A DNA stretch of 64,000 nt from HXMU1420-13 sp965229525 (GCA_965229525.1 OZ245886.1:2108001-2172000); one strand, 5' to 3'. Shown: positions 7,505 through 16,656, counted from the first letter of the stretch. Notes: generated from the sequence alone by a model not told the origin. A program made the numbers and translations.

Positions 7505-9340
7505 ATGTGTGGAATAATTGGTTATGTAGGTAACAGAACAGCGAAAGATGTAGTGCTCGGTGGACTGAAAAGAATGGAGTATAGAGGATACGATTCGGCA
7601 GGTATTGCAACCTTAAACGGTGGATTACATGTCTCGAAATGCAAAGGAAAAGTCAAGGACTTGAAGAATATCATAAGCGATAACCAAGAAGGTTTTATAG
7701 GCATTGGTCATACAAGATGGGCTACACACGGTGAACCAAATGATATTAATTCGCACCCACACACAAGTAGTTCGGGAAAACTAGCCATTGTTCATAATGG
7801 TATTATTGAAAATTACTCTTCGTTAAAAAAAATACTTGAAGCAGACGGATATGAGTTTTATTCCGATACAGATACAGAAGTGGCTGCTAAGCTTATAGAG
7901 AGCATCTTAGATTCCAAGCCGGACCTTGAGCTTGAAAAAGCAGTGCAAATCGCACTTGGGCAAATTACAGGTGCCTATGGATTTGCAATGCTACATGCAG
8001 ATTACCCGGATAGAATTATCGTAGCAAGAAAAGGCTCCCCTCTTTTAATTGGAATCGGAGAGAACGAAATGTTAATCGCTTCGGATGCTTCTGCAGTTGC
8101 AGAGTACACTGATAAAGTAATTTATCTTGATGAAGGCGAACTTGCTGTTATTACGCAAGATTCTTATCGGGTTTTAGATTCTAATGATGTTGCTCTGGAT
8201 AAAGAAGTGCACGAGTTGGCAATGAATCTTGAGGAAATTGAAAAGGGCGGGTTTCCTTTCTTTATGATGAAAGAAATTTTTGAACAACCAAAAACCATTT
8301 CCGATTGTCTGAGAGGACGCATCAATATTGAAGAGGGGGAAGTTAAATTAGGTGGTTTAGAAGGTGTTGTTGACAAACTGCTTGATGCTAAAAGAATTGT
8401 AATTGCAGCATGTGGTACTAGTTGGCATTCTGGATTAGTAGGAGAATATCTAATTGAGTCGCTTGTACGCAGATCTGTTGAAGTAGAATATGCATCTGAA
8501 TTTAGATACAAAGATCCTTTAATTGGAGATGGGGATGTGCTTATTGTCATTTCACAATCTGGAGAAACCGCTGATACATTAGCTGCAATGAGAACGGCTA
8601 AGGAAAATGGAGCAATGGTAATTGGCATCGTAAATGTGGTGGGAAGCACTATCGCAAGGGAGACGCATGCTGGTGTTTATTTACACACCGGACCTGAAAT
8701 TGGGGTGGCATCAACAAAAGCATTTACCGGTCAGGTTACAGTTTTGATTTTAATCGCATTAATGATGGCCAGGAAAAACGGTACGCTTTCTAAAGAAAGA
8801 GTATCAGAGATTTTAGTAGAGCTATCTAATATTCCTTCGAAAATTCAGAATATTTTGGATAAATGTGGTGAACTTGAAAAAATTGCAAGTTTGTTCACAT
8901 ATGCTCCAAATTTCCTATATCTGGGTAGAACAGTTAGTTTTCCTGTGGCTTTAGAAGGGGCTTTAAAACTAAAGGAAATATCTTATAGCCATGCAGAAGG
9001 TTACCCTGCAGCCGAAATGAAGCACGGGCCAATTGCGCTTATCGATGAAATGATGCCCGTTGTTGTAATTGCTGCAACACATCATACAAATGATAAAATG
9101 GTTAGTAATATTGAAGAAGTTAAAGCAAGAAAAGGTAGAATCATTTCAATTACATCAGAGGCTAATAGCGAGGTAAGGGATCTCGCTGAGTTTAATTTTA
9201 CAGTTCCAACTACTGAAGATGTTTTATCACCATTATTAAGCGTTATTCCACTACAACTTCTATCCTATTATATCGCAGTGAACAGAGGGTTAAACGTTGA
9301 TCAGCCTAGAAATCTGGCCAAGAGTGTAACAGTTGAATAA
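7505..9340 (+). CDS. glmS: Glutamine-fructose-6-phosphate aminotransferase (isomerizing)
   Basis: Makes glucosamine 6-phosphate from fructose 6-phosphate and glutamine, the first step to cell-wall amino sugars. The 611-residue protein starts MCGIIGYVG, so Cys2 becomes the N-terminal nucleophile of the glutaminase domain. GHTRWATHGEPN and HNGIIENY are its glutamine-binding segments. Two SIS sugar-isomerase domains follow (ISQSGETADT and LGRTVSFPVALEGALKLKE), and the protein ends with the conserved NLAKSVTVE tail. I see no glmS ribozyme upstream. Confidence 0.97.
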   Translation: MCGIIGYVGNRTAKDVVLGGLKRMEYRGYDSAGIATLNGGLHVSKCKGKVKDLKNIISDNQEGFIGIGHTRWATHGEPNDINSHPHTSSSGKLAIVHNGIIENYSSLKKILEADGYEFYSDTDTEVAAKLIESILDSKPDLELEKAVQIALGQITGAYGFAMLHADYPDRIIVARKGSPLLIGIGENEMLIASDASAVAEYTDKVIYLDEGELAVITQDSYRVLDSNDVALDKEVHELAMNLEEIEKGGFPFFMMKEIFEQPKTISDCLRGRINIEEGEVKLGGLEGVVDKLLDAKRIVIAACGTSWHSGLVGEYLIESLVRRSVEVEYASEFRYKDPLIGDGDVLIVISQSGETADTLAAMRTAKENGAMVIGIVNVVGSTIARETHAGVYLHTGPEIGVASTKAFTGQVTVLILIALMMARKNGTLSKERVSEILVELSNIPSKIQNILDKCGELEKIASLFTYAPNFLYLGRTVSFPVALEGALKLKEISYSHAEGYPAAEMKHGPIALIDEMMPVVVIAATHHTNDKMVSNIEEVKARKGRIISITSEANSEVRDLAEFNFTVPTTEDVLSPLLSVIPLQLLSYYIAVNRGLNVDQPRNLAKSVTVE

Positions 9341-9498
9341 TTAGAAATAATTTTTATTTCTATCTAAGTCTGTAATAATATTTATTCAATACTAGAGTAT
9401 ATCTTTTTTTCTAAAATTATATATATGAATACTTGTTTTTAGTTTTCAAATTTAGTTTTATCCATTCCTGTTTGTAATCTCTATGCGTATCTCAAAAA
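9341..9498. other. AT-rich spacer after glmS with an AU hairpin
   Basis: Directly after the glmS stop, AGAAATAA (9343-9350) and TTATTTCT (9354-9361) form a perfect 8-bp AU-only hairpin, possibly a weak terminator. The rest is very AT-rich and holds no supported gene. The region 9341-9673 as a whole contains only the small frame at 9499 and an imperfect ACTAG/CTAGT inverted repeat near 9590-9625. Confidence 0.3.
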
Positions 9499-9573
9499 AT
9501 GAAAAACTGGAAAGGTCTTATCTTTAAAATTACAGTGTTTGTATTAGTGTGTATTGTCGTTTTTACTGGGTAA
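9499..9573 (+). CDS. Possible 24-residue hydrophobic membrane peptide
   Basis: ATG AAA AAC TGG opens a frame encoding a 24-residue peptide. It has a positive, aromatic N-terminus (MKNWKGLIFK), then a single hydrophobic stretch (ITVFVLVCIVVFTG), resembling small membrane peptides or type I toxins. There is no Shine-Dalgarno motif and the surrounding AT-rich spacer could produce such a frame by chance. I call it only because the amphipathic pattern is clean and it sits alone in a 333-base gap. Confidence 0.25.
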   Translation: MKNWKGLIFKITVFVLVCIVVFTG

Positions 9574-9673
9574 AAAATTTATAACTTCAATACTAGCTTG
9601 ATTTACATTAAATTTATCTAGTCATATTGCATGACGACTAAACACTTCATTATTCAGATTCAGACGTAGTATT

Positions 9674-10018
9674 TTGATAATTAATTTATCTTATTTGGAA
9701 GAAATTACGGGCGGCGATAAGGCAATGATTCTCGAGATGCTCGACTTATTCATTAGAGACATTCCAGTTCAGGTGAACAAAATTCAGGAATTTTATGAAT
9801 CATCCGATCTTGTTTCTATTGGAAAGGAAGCGCACAAGCTTAAACCAACTTTGCAATATATCGGCCTAACGGGGATGTTTGAAGATATCAAAGAAGTGGA
9901 AAAGATTTCAAAAACTAATGAAAACGTTGAAAAATTAGCAGAATTAGTTAAGAATTTGAATGCAGCTAGCCTTGCTTGTTTACCGGCATTGAAAGCAAAA
10001 AAAGAAGAACTCTCCTAA
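9674..10018 (+). CDS. Hpt domain protein (histidine phosphotransfer)
   Basis: A 114-residue single-domain phosphotransfer protein. KEAHKLKPT contains the phosphorylatable His54, embedded in a four-helix pattern (NLSYLEEITGGDKAMILEML at the start). It would pass phosphate between a hybrid sensor kinase and a response regulator. No kinase or regulator is adjacent, so the partners are elsewhere. The start is TTG; no in-frame ATG exists between the upstream stop at 9632 and codon 18. It converges with the GNAT gene and overlaps its end by four bases. Confidence 0.85.
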   Translation: MIINLSYLEEITGGDKAMILEMLDLFIRDIPVQVNKIQEFYESSDLVSIGKEAHKLKPTLQYIGLTGMFEDIKEVEKISKTNENVEKLAELVKNLNAASLACLPALKAKKEELS

Positions 10019-10470
10019 GCTACAAGCACCATTAATTGATGCGGGATATCATCAACTATGTAAACCTCGCCTATAGGCTCGAACCCAAATTGTTTGTAGT
10101 ATGATGTTAGATCGGCCTGTGCTTCAATTTTAATAATCGAGCTGGGATATAATTCGAAAGCTTTTTGCACTCCCTTTTTTATTAATTCTCTACCAACTTC
10201 TGATCCACGGAATGGAATATCTACTACAATTCGCCCTAAAGAAGAAGCGTCATCAAATTTCACACCTGGCTTAAACAATCTTAAATAGGCGGCAAGTTTA
10301 TCCTTTTTGAATAGTAATAAATGATCGGCACTAGAGTCCGAACCATCAATATCCTCATAAAAGCATTGCTGTTCAATGATAAACACACGTTGTCTTAGAT
10401 TGAAAACTGCCTCGATCTCAGATGAACTAAGCTCATCAAATGTTGAAAAAACGAATTGAATTTCACTCAT
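10015..10470 (-). CDS. GNAT N-acetyltransferase, ElaA type
   Basis: A 151-residue acetyltransferase. The N-terminal LRQRVFIIEQQCFYEDIDGSD pattern (about 26-46) is the ElaA-type hallmark, and LGRIVVDIPFRGSEVGRELIKKG (about 78-100) is the acetyl-CoA-binding motif A. SYYKQFGF follows in the usual C-terminal position. The substrate is unknown for most ElaA proteins. It is divergent from the membrane protein at 10533, sharing a 60-base promoter region. Confidence 0.85.
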   Translation of the reverse strand: MSEIQFVFSTFDELSSSEIEAVFNLRQRVFIIEQQCFYEDIDGSDSSADHLLLFKKDKLAAYLRLFKPGVKFDDASSLGRIVVDIPFRGSEVGRELIKKGVQKAFELYPSSIIKIEAQADLTSYYKQFGFEPIGEVYIVDDIPHQLMVLVA

Positions 10471-10532
10471 TGGTAAACAAATTTTTTTTTCTAACGTATG
10501 CCACGCCGAATTTTAATCAAATTAGTAATCTT

Positions 10533-10862
10533 ATGATTTGGGCTTGGCTTATTAATAGTATTTCAGTTTTTATTACTGCGAAAGTACTAAGTGGTGTGGA
10601 GATTAAAAATTTCTGGGCAGCGGTTTGGGTAGCTGCTGGTATCTCACTGGCCAATTTTTTGCTTTGGCCAATCATCGGATTTTTTACCTGGCCATTTATA
10701 CTCCTAACTTTTGGAATATTAGCCGTTGTAATAAATGCCGGCTTAATTATGCTAGTTGATCAATTTATTGAGGATTTCAAGATCAAGAACTTTGGATGGG
10801 CATTGGCATTTAGTATAATTTCTTCGATAATTAGCTCAGTGCTTATAGCTATTTTCAACTAA
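10533..10862 (+). CDS. Small four-helix membrane protein, phage-holin-4/DUF360-like
   Basis: A 109-residue integral membrane protein with four hydrophobic segments, beginning MIWAWLINSISVF and containing FLLWPIIGFFTWPFILLTFG, a pattern typical of the YvlD/phage holin family 4 superfamily. Despite the name these are chromosomal proteins of unknown role, often stress related. The ATG at 10533 is chosen because the longer frame back to 10440 overlaps the divergent gene and adds a non-membrane lead. A strong terminator follows eight bases after the stop. Confidence 0.75.
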   Translation: MIWAWLINSISVFITAKVLSGVEIKNFWAAVWVAAGISLANFLLWPIIGFFTWPFILLTFGILAVVINAGLIMLVDQFIEDFKIKNFGWALAFSIISSIISSVLIAIFN

Positions 10863-10869
10863 GAGAAAT

Positions 10870-10890
10870 GCCCTCGTTCGAGGGCTTTTT
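10870..10890 (+). terminator. Intrinsic terminator
   Basis: GCCCTCG/CGAGGGC stem (10870-10885, tight loop) followed by five T (10886-10890), directly after the small membrane-protein gene. It lies between convergent genes; the minus side lacks a strong T run. Confidence 0.85.
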
Positions 10891-10896
10891 CTATGT

Positions 10897-11904
10897 TTAA
10901 ATATTATCACAAACGGCTTGTGTGAAGGTTGAAGTAGTTCCTTCTCCACCAATATCCGGTGTACAATAAACCTTCCTTTCCACCAACGTCTTGTAGATTG
11001 CCTTTCTGATTTCATCAGCAGTGTGCTTTTGGTCGATATGTTCTAGCATCATTAACGAAGAAAATAACAATGCAAGTGGATTAGCTTTATTTTGGCCTGC
11101 AATATCTGGTGCAGAACCGTGCACTGCTTCAAACATAGCGGCATCATCTCCAATATTTGCTGCTCCAGTTACTCCAAGTCCACCAACAAGTCCGGATGCG
11201 AGATCACTTAAAATATCTCCGAACAAATTTGTTGTAACAACGACATCAAAACGACGAGGGCGCATCACCATTTGCATGGCCATGTTGTCAACAATTAGAT
11301 CTTCAAATTCTATGTCTGAATAATCTGCTGCAACGCTTCTTCCAACATCGAGGAATAGTCCAGTAGTGAACTTTAAGATATTAGCTTTATGTACTAGGGT
11401 GACTTTCTTTCGGCCATTTACACGAGCATACTCAAAGGCAGCTGTAATAATTTTTCTAGATGCAGCTTCAGTAACAACTGCAATACTTTCGGCATGATCT
11501 TTTTCACTTTCATTTACCCAGTGTTCTCTGCCGATATAGAGCCCCTGAGTATTCTCTCGAAATATCACCATGTCCACATTTTTAAACGGACTGTCGATGT
11601 TTGGTAGGGTTCGGGCCGGGCGAATGTTGCTAAACAAATTAAATTGTTGACGTAATGCCACATTCACTGATCTAAATCCAGTTCCTACTGGTGTGGTCAA
11701 TGGTCCTTTTAAGGCAATTCGATGTTCTTTTATAGCATCTACAGTAGCTTCAGGTAGTGGATTTCCAGTTTCTTGATAGGCTTTTAACCCAGCTGACTTT
11801 TCTACCCATTCAACTTCGGCACCAGCCTTTTCGAGAATACTTACTACAGAATTTGTGATTTCGACTCCAATTCCATCTCCTGGAATTAATACAACTTTCT
11901 TCAT
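10897..11904 (-). CDS. NAD-dependent isocitrate dehydrogenase-type decarboxylating dehydrogenase
   Basis: A 335-residue beta-decarboxylating dehydrogenase (isocitrate/isopropylmalate family). It starts KKVVLIPGDGIG. SVNVALRQQFNLFSNIRPART holds the Ser/Asn/Arg substrate-binding set, and DNMAMQMVMRPRRFDVVVTTNLFGDILSD supplies the metal-binding Asp residues. GSAPDIAGQNKANP is the cofactor loop. The long region around FRENTQGLYIGREHW resembles the short NAD-type isocitrate dehydrogenases of mitochondria and some bacteria. No leuC, leuD or leuA is adjacent, which argues against isopropylmalate dehydrogenase; homoisocitrate cannot be excluded. Confidence 0.82.
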   Translation of the reverse strand: MKKVVLIPGDGIGVEITNSVVSILEKAGAEVEWVEKSAGLKAYQETGNPLPEATVDAIKEHRIALKGPLTTPVGTGFRSVNVALRQQFNLFSNIRPARTLPNIDSPFKNVDMVIFRENTQGLYIGREHWVNESEKDHAESIAVVTEAASRKIITAAFEYARVNGRKKVTLVHKANILKFTTGLFLDVGRSVAADYSDIEFEDLIVDNMAMQMVMRPRRFDVVVTTNLFGDILSDLASGLVGGLGVTGAANIGDDAAMFEAVHGSAPDIAGQNKANPLALLFSSLMMLEHIDQKHTADEIRKAIYKTLVERKVYCTPDIGGEGTTSTFTQAVCDNI

Positions 11905-11979
11905 TGACTACACAAGTTTTAATTTTTGCCAAATATATGGATTTATATAGTCGCTGTTATCGGATTCTATACTTTTTGC

Positions 11980-13131
11980 TTAACCCGTGTAGGTAACTCT
12001 GTAAATGGTGCCAGTATGATCATCAGAAATTAGAACAGACCCGTCCGGCATTTGGAGAAATGCTACAGGGCGCCCTAATATCTCATCACCTTCTTGAAGC
12101 CACCCTTTTATAAAAGGTTGATAGGACGTTGAATTCCCTGCATCATCAAAAGTTACAAGGCTAATTTGATATCCAATTTTCTCGCTTCGATTCCAGCTAC
12201 CGTGTTCTGCAATGAAAGCTTGATTTTTATATTGCTGAGGAAACATATCACCCGTATAAAACATTACATCAAGAGGTGCTACATGTGGCCCGAGTTCTTG
12301 CTTAGGTAAAACAAAATCCATTTGCCGAACATCATCGCTTGAACCAAATTCGGGGTCCCAAATATCGTTTCCATGTAAATAAGGAAAGCCAAAATGCGAT
12401 CCCTCAACGGTTAATTCATTTAATTCACAAGGAGGGATGTCATCACCCATCCAATCGCGACCATTATCTGTGAACCATAAATTGTTGGTTTCGGGGTGCC
12501 AGGTAAATCCGACGGTATTTCTTATGCCATGAGCTATAATTTCGCGGTCTGTTCCATCTGGATTCATCCTGGTTAAACTGGCATATATTGGATTGTCATC
12601 TTCATGATTACATACATTACATGGAGCCCCAACCGGGACATATAATTTGTCATCAGGGCCAAAAGCGATGTATTTCCAACCATGACTAGATTCGGTAGGG
12701 AATGTATCTGTGATGAGTGTTGGTGTCTGATCAGTTTCAAGATTATCATCAACATCTTCAAATTTCCAAATATTGCTTACCTCAGCTACATATAAGTCAC
12801 TTTCAAGAAATGCCACTCCATTTGGCATCCTTAATCCCGATGCAATAATTTTAACTGTATCAGCTTTGTAATCATTGTCTTCATCGATAACAGCATAAAC
12901 TTTACCATTATCACCTGTTCTTCGTGTACCAACATAAATAATACCATTTGGACTTAAAGCCATTTGGCGGGCACCTTCAACACCTTCTGCAAAAACTTCT
13001 ACTTCAAACCCACTTGGTGCTTGTAAGTACCCAAAAGTAGTTTCATATGTATTTATTTCAAGAGAATTCTCGTTTGATGCTGTACAAGACAATGCAACAA
13101 AAACAAGTAACAGTAGGGTATAAACTTTCAT
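11980..13131 (-). CDS. PQQ-type sugar (sorbosone) dehydrogenase-like lipoprotein
   Basis: A 383-residue secreted beta-propeller protein. The N-terminus MKVYTLLLLVFVALSC is a lipoprotein signal with lipidated Cys16. Family features are the blade repeats GVEGARQMALSPNGIIYVGTR, APCNVCNHEDDNPIYAS, RMNPDGTDREIIAHGIRNT, GFTWHPETNNLWFTDNGRDW and the late AFIAEHGSWNR. These match L-sorbosone/aldose dehydrogenase-like PQQ or calcium-binding propellers. The true substrate, and whether PQQ is bound, cannot be told from sequence. Its promoter must be in 13132-13458. Confidence 0.82.
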   Translation of the reverse strand: MKVYTLLLLVFVALSCTASNENSLEINTYETTFGYLQAPSGFEVEVFAEGVEGARQMALSPNGIIYVGTRRTGDNGKVYAVIDEDNDYKADTVKIIASGLRMPNGVAFLESDLYVAEVSNIWKFEDVDDNLETDQTPTLITDTFPTESSHGWKYIAFGPDDKLYVPVGAPCNVCNHEDDNPIYASLTRMNPDGTDREIIAHGIRNTVGFTWHPETNNLWFTDNGRDWMGDDIPPCELNELTVEGSHFGFPYLHGNDIWDPEFGSSDDVRQMDFVLPKQELGPHVAPLDVMFYTGDMFPQQYKNQAFIAEHGSWNRSEKIGYQISLVTFDDAGNSTSYQPFIKGWLQEGDEILGRPVAFLQMPDGSVLISDDHTGTIYRVTYTG

Positions 13132-13458
13132 ATTGAAATTGTGTTTTTTGATACATCTAATGATATGAAGTAATTGATAATTAAATACGGTTAAACTGTA
13201 AAACTATCTGTTATATAGTCTTGATATGATAAGTGAGGGCTAAATTTAAAATGTCGAAACTGAATTTATTTAAACACGTAAGCGCTTTTCTGTAAGTATA
13301 GAAGGGTTTGGTTGTATCATTCCATTTAAAAATGTATTAAACTAAATTAAAATAAGAGTAGAAATTCCATTTTTTAGAGTATATACACGAACCTTAATAC
13401 ATGTTCGTTGAACAAAAAGAGTTGATAGTAGTAGAAGAGTAAGTTAGTTACCCAACAT
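13132..13458. other. Divergent spacer, no gene seen
   Basis: A 327-base AT-rich region between the sugar-dehydrogenase-like lipoprotein (minus) and the small hypothetical gene (plus). I find no open frame longer than 14 codons with a plausible start, no tRNA and no strong hairpin. It presumably carries the promoters of both genes. Confidence 0.5.
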
Positions 13459-13707
13459 ATGATCGATTTGGAGAATAAAATGAGAAAGAACAAGCAAGAG
13501 AAATGTGCCCGTATTTTACCGTTTAAAAAGAAGATGGATTTGTCTGGTGATCAAAATGTAACAGAAGTAACCCGTAGCTTATTTACAGAAACCTGGAGAT
13601 CCTACCTTGATCAAACATCCATGGCAGCACTAAAATTGGATCATTCCATTCAGCCCGAAATGGAAGAAGAAACTAACTCTAAGAAGGCGAAACTAACTAT
13701 CGTTTGA
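13459..13707 (+). CDS. Small charged protein of unknown function
   Basis: An 82-residue Lys/Glu-rich cytosolic protein that I do not recognise. An in-frame ATG at 13480 is preceded by GGAG six bases away, a better ribosome site than that of the ATG at 13459, so the product may be the 75-residue form starting MRKNKQEK. There is no signal peptide or membrane segment; the middle (NVTEVTRSLFTETWRSYLDQ) looks helical. It stands alone, converging on the SDR gene with a 4-base gap. Confidence 0.55.
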   Translation: MIDLENKMRKNKQEKCARILPFKKKMDLSGDQNVTEVTRSLFTETWRSYLDQTSMAALKLDHSIQPEMEEETNSKKAKLTIV

Positions 13708-13711
13708 TTCA

Positions 13712-14437
13712 TTAAAATTTGAGTCGATCCCAAACAAATTGTGGAGTTATAGTTGCTATGAATGCAATTAATTTCCACCGTTTTGTGATATACGCTCGTT
13801 TCTTTCTTTTCTCAATGGCCGCGACCATTTGGGCAACGGCTTTTTCGGTACTTGCCACCCAAAACATGTTTTTATTATTCTCCGTCATTTCGGAAACAAC
13901 ATAACCAGGCCGAATATCTGAAACCACAATATCGAGCTCTAATCGATTTGCAATCTGACGCAAGCCAGTCATGTAATTAGAAATGAAATGTTTCGAAGCG
14001 GTATAAATTGCTGCACGCCCAGATGCAAGATGTGAAGCAATAGACGACATTCCTACAATTTGGCCGTGTTTTTGTGATCGAAAAAAGTTGAATGCAAAAT
14101 GAGCACCATGAACAAAAGCTGTAACGTTTACATCAACTGTTTTTAAATCAGATTCCCATTTTGGTAGGAGCGTATCAATACCTACACCGGCATTTAAAAT
14201 CATGATGTCAAGTCCACCCATTTCGTCAGTCAAACCCTGATACATTACATTTGCTGTTTCATGGTCGGTTACATCGCAGGTTCGGTAGTATGCGTTTTCT
14301 CCAATTTCCTCAGCGAGTTGCTCCAATCGTTCAGTTCTTCTTCCTATCAAACCAATTTTATACCCTTTCTTCGCCATCTGTTTGGCTAGTTCGTACCCAA
14401 TTCCAGAAGTGGCCCCTGTAATAATTACTTTTTTCAT
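13712..14437 (-). CDS. Short-chain dehydrogenase/reductase
   Basis: A 241-residue classical SDR. TGATSGIG (7-14) binds NAD(P), NAG (82-84) stabilises the fold, and the catalytic Ser is about S132 with Y145-x3-K149 in YTASK. RR at 33-34 after the second strand suggests NADP preference. The substrate is unknown. Its start overlaps the stop of the TolC-like gene by four bases, making it the last gene of the DUF4956/HlyD/TolC transcript, which is an odd partner for an envelope complex. Confidence 0.88.
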   Translation of the reverse strand: MKKVIITGATSGIGYELAKQMAKKGYKIGLIGRRTERLEQLAEEIGENAYYRTCDVTDHETANVMYQGLTDEMGGLDIMILNAGVGIDTLLPKWESDLKTVDVNVTAFVHGAHFAFNFFRSQKHGQIVGMSSIASHLASGRAAIYTASKHFISNYMTGLRQIANRLELDIVVSDIRPGYVVSEMTENNKNMFWVASTEKAVAQMVAAIEKRKKRAYITKRWKLIAFIATITPQFVWDRLKF

Positions 14438-15672
14438 TCAATATAACTTATATCGTTCGATAGATAATTTTGTAATGGTAGTTGTTGAAGCGCATCGAAT
14501 GCAAATAAGAAATCCAAATAATGCTCCAATAATCGTTGATGTGATCTAAGTACGATCTCTTCTAATTTAAGTTTTCCTTCTTCTAATTCCAGCAGAGTTA
14601 TTGGGTTGAAATTCTCCGAAACGGCAAGATTTGAAGTCATAGACTCAATATTCAGATTCTCTATTTCCGCTAAGAGTTTTTTGTGAAGGATCAGGTAATC
14701 GGAGAGAAAATTAGTTTCCAATACTTTATTTAGCGAATCTCTATACGCCACTGCCTTGAATTCGCTCTCTTGTTCTATTTCATCTAAGATTCTTTCTGCA
14801 ATCTGGTCTTTATTATTCCTGAATATTGGAAGAGTGAAACCAAATGAAAATCCAACTTCATTATCACCGTTGTTTTTAAACGGGGCGTATTCAGTTTGAA
14901 CAAATCCTAAATCAAAATCAGATCGTTCTGTTGAAGTTTCGAGTTGAGCAACTTCAACTTGCTGTTTGAGATATTGGAGTTCTGAATTTTGAAATGTAGA
15001 GGAAACCAATTCGTTCATTCTTTCTTCTACCCTTGTTGGGGATATAAGATCAAAGTCACTCCAAGCTATGCTATCGGTTCCTAAGATTAGTTTGATTCGT
15101 TCTGCAACCTGATTCCATTCTACACGATCTTCATCATACTCTTCTAGTAGCTCTATTGCTTCAAGTTTTGCATCAACATAATCGCGAGCATCAAACAAAT
15201 CGCTTTGAATAGTTTGCTCGAATAATTGAACCTTACGTTGCGAAAGTTCGAACTTAGATTTGCTTAATTCTATCTCTTTCTGAGTAGCTAAATACTCGAG
15301 AATTAGCACATAACGATTTAGCAATGCTTCCTTAAATTCTAAGGACTGTCTCATTGAAATAGCTTCTTTGCGAGCATTAAACAAAGCGTTATTTCGACGT
15401 ATTTTCCATGGATTACTGGGTCTAAATCTTAATTGATAGCGGGAATCACTTAAGGTTCGCTCATCATTTCCATATCTGAATTCAATTTCATCGCCAAAAG
15501 GAATACGATAATTTCGTGGTTCTAAAAATTTGATCTGATTTTGATATTCAATCAAATTCGGATCTTCAAAGGCAGTTAATAGAAAATCATTGGGGGAGTT
15601 CTGTGATTTAGCTTCCGGATGAACTATCAGGCTAAAAAAAATGAGCCAAATTCCATGTCTAGCGAAGTTCAT
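14434..15672 (-). CDS. TolC-like outer-membrane efflux protein
   Basis: A 412-residue secreted protein with a signal peptide (IWLIFFSLIVHPEAKSQ) and the long Glu/Leu/Gln-rich helices of outer-membrane factors. Coiled-coil regions lie at about 120-230 and 260-390, with EVGFSFGFTLPIFRN as the conserved beta-strand pair ending in the family's LPIF motif. It would form the outer-membrane channel and periplasmic tunnel for the adaptor encoded just upstream. It overlaps both neighbours by four bases, so the three genes are coupled. Confidence 0.8.
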   Translation of the reverse strand: MNFARHGIWLIFFSLIVHPEAKSQNSPNDFLLTAFEDPNLIEYQNQIKFLEPRNYRIPFGDEIEFRYGNDERTLSDSRYQLRFRPSNPWKIRRNNALFNARKEAISMRQSLEFKEALLNRYVLILEYLATQKEIELSKSKFELSQRKVQLFEQTIQSDLFDARDYVDAKLEAIELLEEYDEDRVEWNQVAERIKLILGTDSIAWSDFDLISPTRVEERMNELVSSTFQNSELQYLKQQVEVAQLETSTERSDFDLGFVQTEYAPFKNNGDNEVGFSFGFTLPIFRNNKDQIAERILDEIEQESEFKAVAYRDSLNKVLETNFLSDYLILHKKLLAEIENLNIESMTSNLAVSENFNPITLLELEEGKLKLEEIVLRSHQRLLEHYLDFLFAFDALQQLPLQNYLSNDISYIE

Positions 15673-16655
15673 TTGATCATCACTTTTTCACCAACAGGCA
15701 AATCGTTATTCTCACTGATTTCAATAAATACTTCCAGTCCAAATGCTTTAACAGCCGTTGATTTTTGAAGGATCTCCGGAAGCTCGGTAATAGATCCAAA
15801 ACCTATAATTTTACCTTCAGTTCCGATATTAGCCTGTTCAGTTGAGCGAATTGTAACAATATCACCTAACTCACGATTACGGTCTTTACTACCCACCAAG
15901 TAACCAACTATCGTGGTAGGATGTACCGGGTTTATCGACAGCAGCGCAGTATAGGCTTCAACTTGCTCGCCAGGCTTAATATTTACATTATCAATTACCC
16001 CATCAAATAATGCGTATTTATTTAATTTCTCTTGCTCCAATAATCGCCATTCCAATTCTTGTTTAGTTAAATCAATGGTCGCTTTTATTTGAGATTGATC
16101 AAATTGGTGGTCTTGTTGGATATCGTTGATTTGGATATTGATAGCATCAATTTCTAATGCCCCTTTTTCCAAAATTGATTGTTTTTGAAGCTGTAATTCT
16201 GAGAGCGAATCAGGAACTGTAGTAACATTAACCAGATTTTCAGAAAGCGTTTTATTTAATGTAATTTTGGACTCTATTTGTTGAACTTCACTATCAACAT
16301 CGTTTTGAACAATTCTTTTCTCTGATTCCAGAAGTTGTAATTCAGATTCCAGTAATTTCTGTTTTTCAATTATTTCAGTCTCCAGATGCTGAATTTCTTT
16401 TTCAAGTTTTCTGATTTCCAATTCCAGTTCCGGGCTTTCTAACTCAACTAATAATTGACCTATTGAAACGGTTTGACCAGGCACCACGTAACTGTTTATA
16501 ACAGTGGCGGATTTCTCTGAATTTATCTGATATTTCTTGGCATAGGTTACCCCCAGAAAAGCATTACTTCCTTTGAAATACCGGGTGTTAACAGTTAAAA
16601 GTGTAACAAAAAGAAGACCAATAATGATGTAGAATGAATTCAATCTGGAAAGCAT
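15669..16655 (-). CDS. HlyD-like periplasmic adaptor (membrane fusion protein)
   Basis: A 328-residue protein with one N-terminal membrane anchor (about 7-25). A first lipoyl half (VVPGQTVSIGQLLVELESPELE, about 57-78) is followed by a long alpha-helical hairpin (about 78-215, rich in Glu, Leu and Gln). The second lipoyl half (FDGVIDNVNIKPGEQVEAYTALLSI) and a beta-barrel follow. It would bridge an inner-membrane partner and the TolC-like protein. No RND pump or ABC transporter lies in the operon; the only inner-membrane partner is the DUF4956 protein. Confidence 0.82.
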   Translation of the reverse strand: MLSRLNSFYIIIGLLFVTLLTVNTRYFKGSNAFLGVTYAKKYQINSEKSATVINSYVVPGQTVSIGQLLVELESPELELEIRKLEKEIQHLETEIIEKQKLLESELQLLESEKRIVQNDVDSEVQQIESKITLNKTLSENLVNVTTVPDSLSELQLQKQSILEKGALEIDAINIQINDIQQDHQFDQSQIKATIDLTKQELEWRLLEQEKLNKYALFDGVIDNVNIKPGEQVEAYTALLSINPVHPTTIVGYLVGSKDRNRELGDIVTIRSTEQANIGTEGKIIGFGSITELPEILQKSTAVKAFGLEVFIEISENNDLPVGEKVMIK

Positions 16656-16656
16656 A

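Noticed and set aside
8164..8649. 161-codon open frame opposite glmS
   Set aside because: It is the antisense of a strongly conserved glmS region, is Ser/Pro-rich without family motifs, and has no start context.
13255..13300. 14-codon frame beginning MSKLNLF in the spacer 13132-13458
   Set aside because: Too short, with no ribosome site, no hairpin and no codon bias that would suggest a leader peptide.
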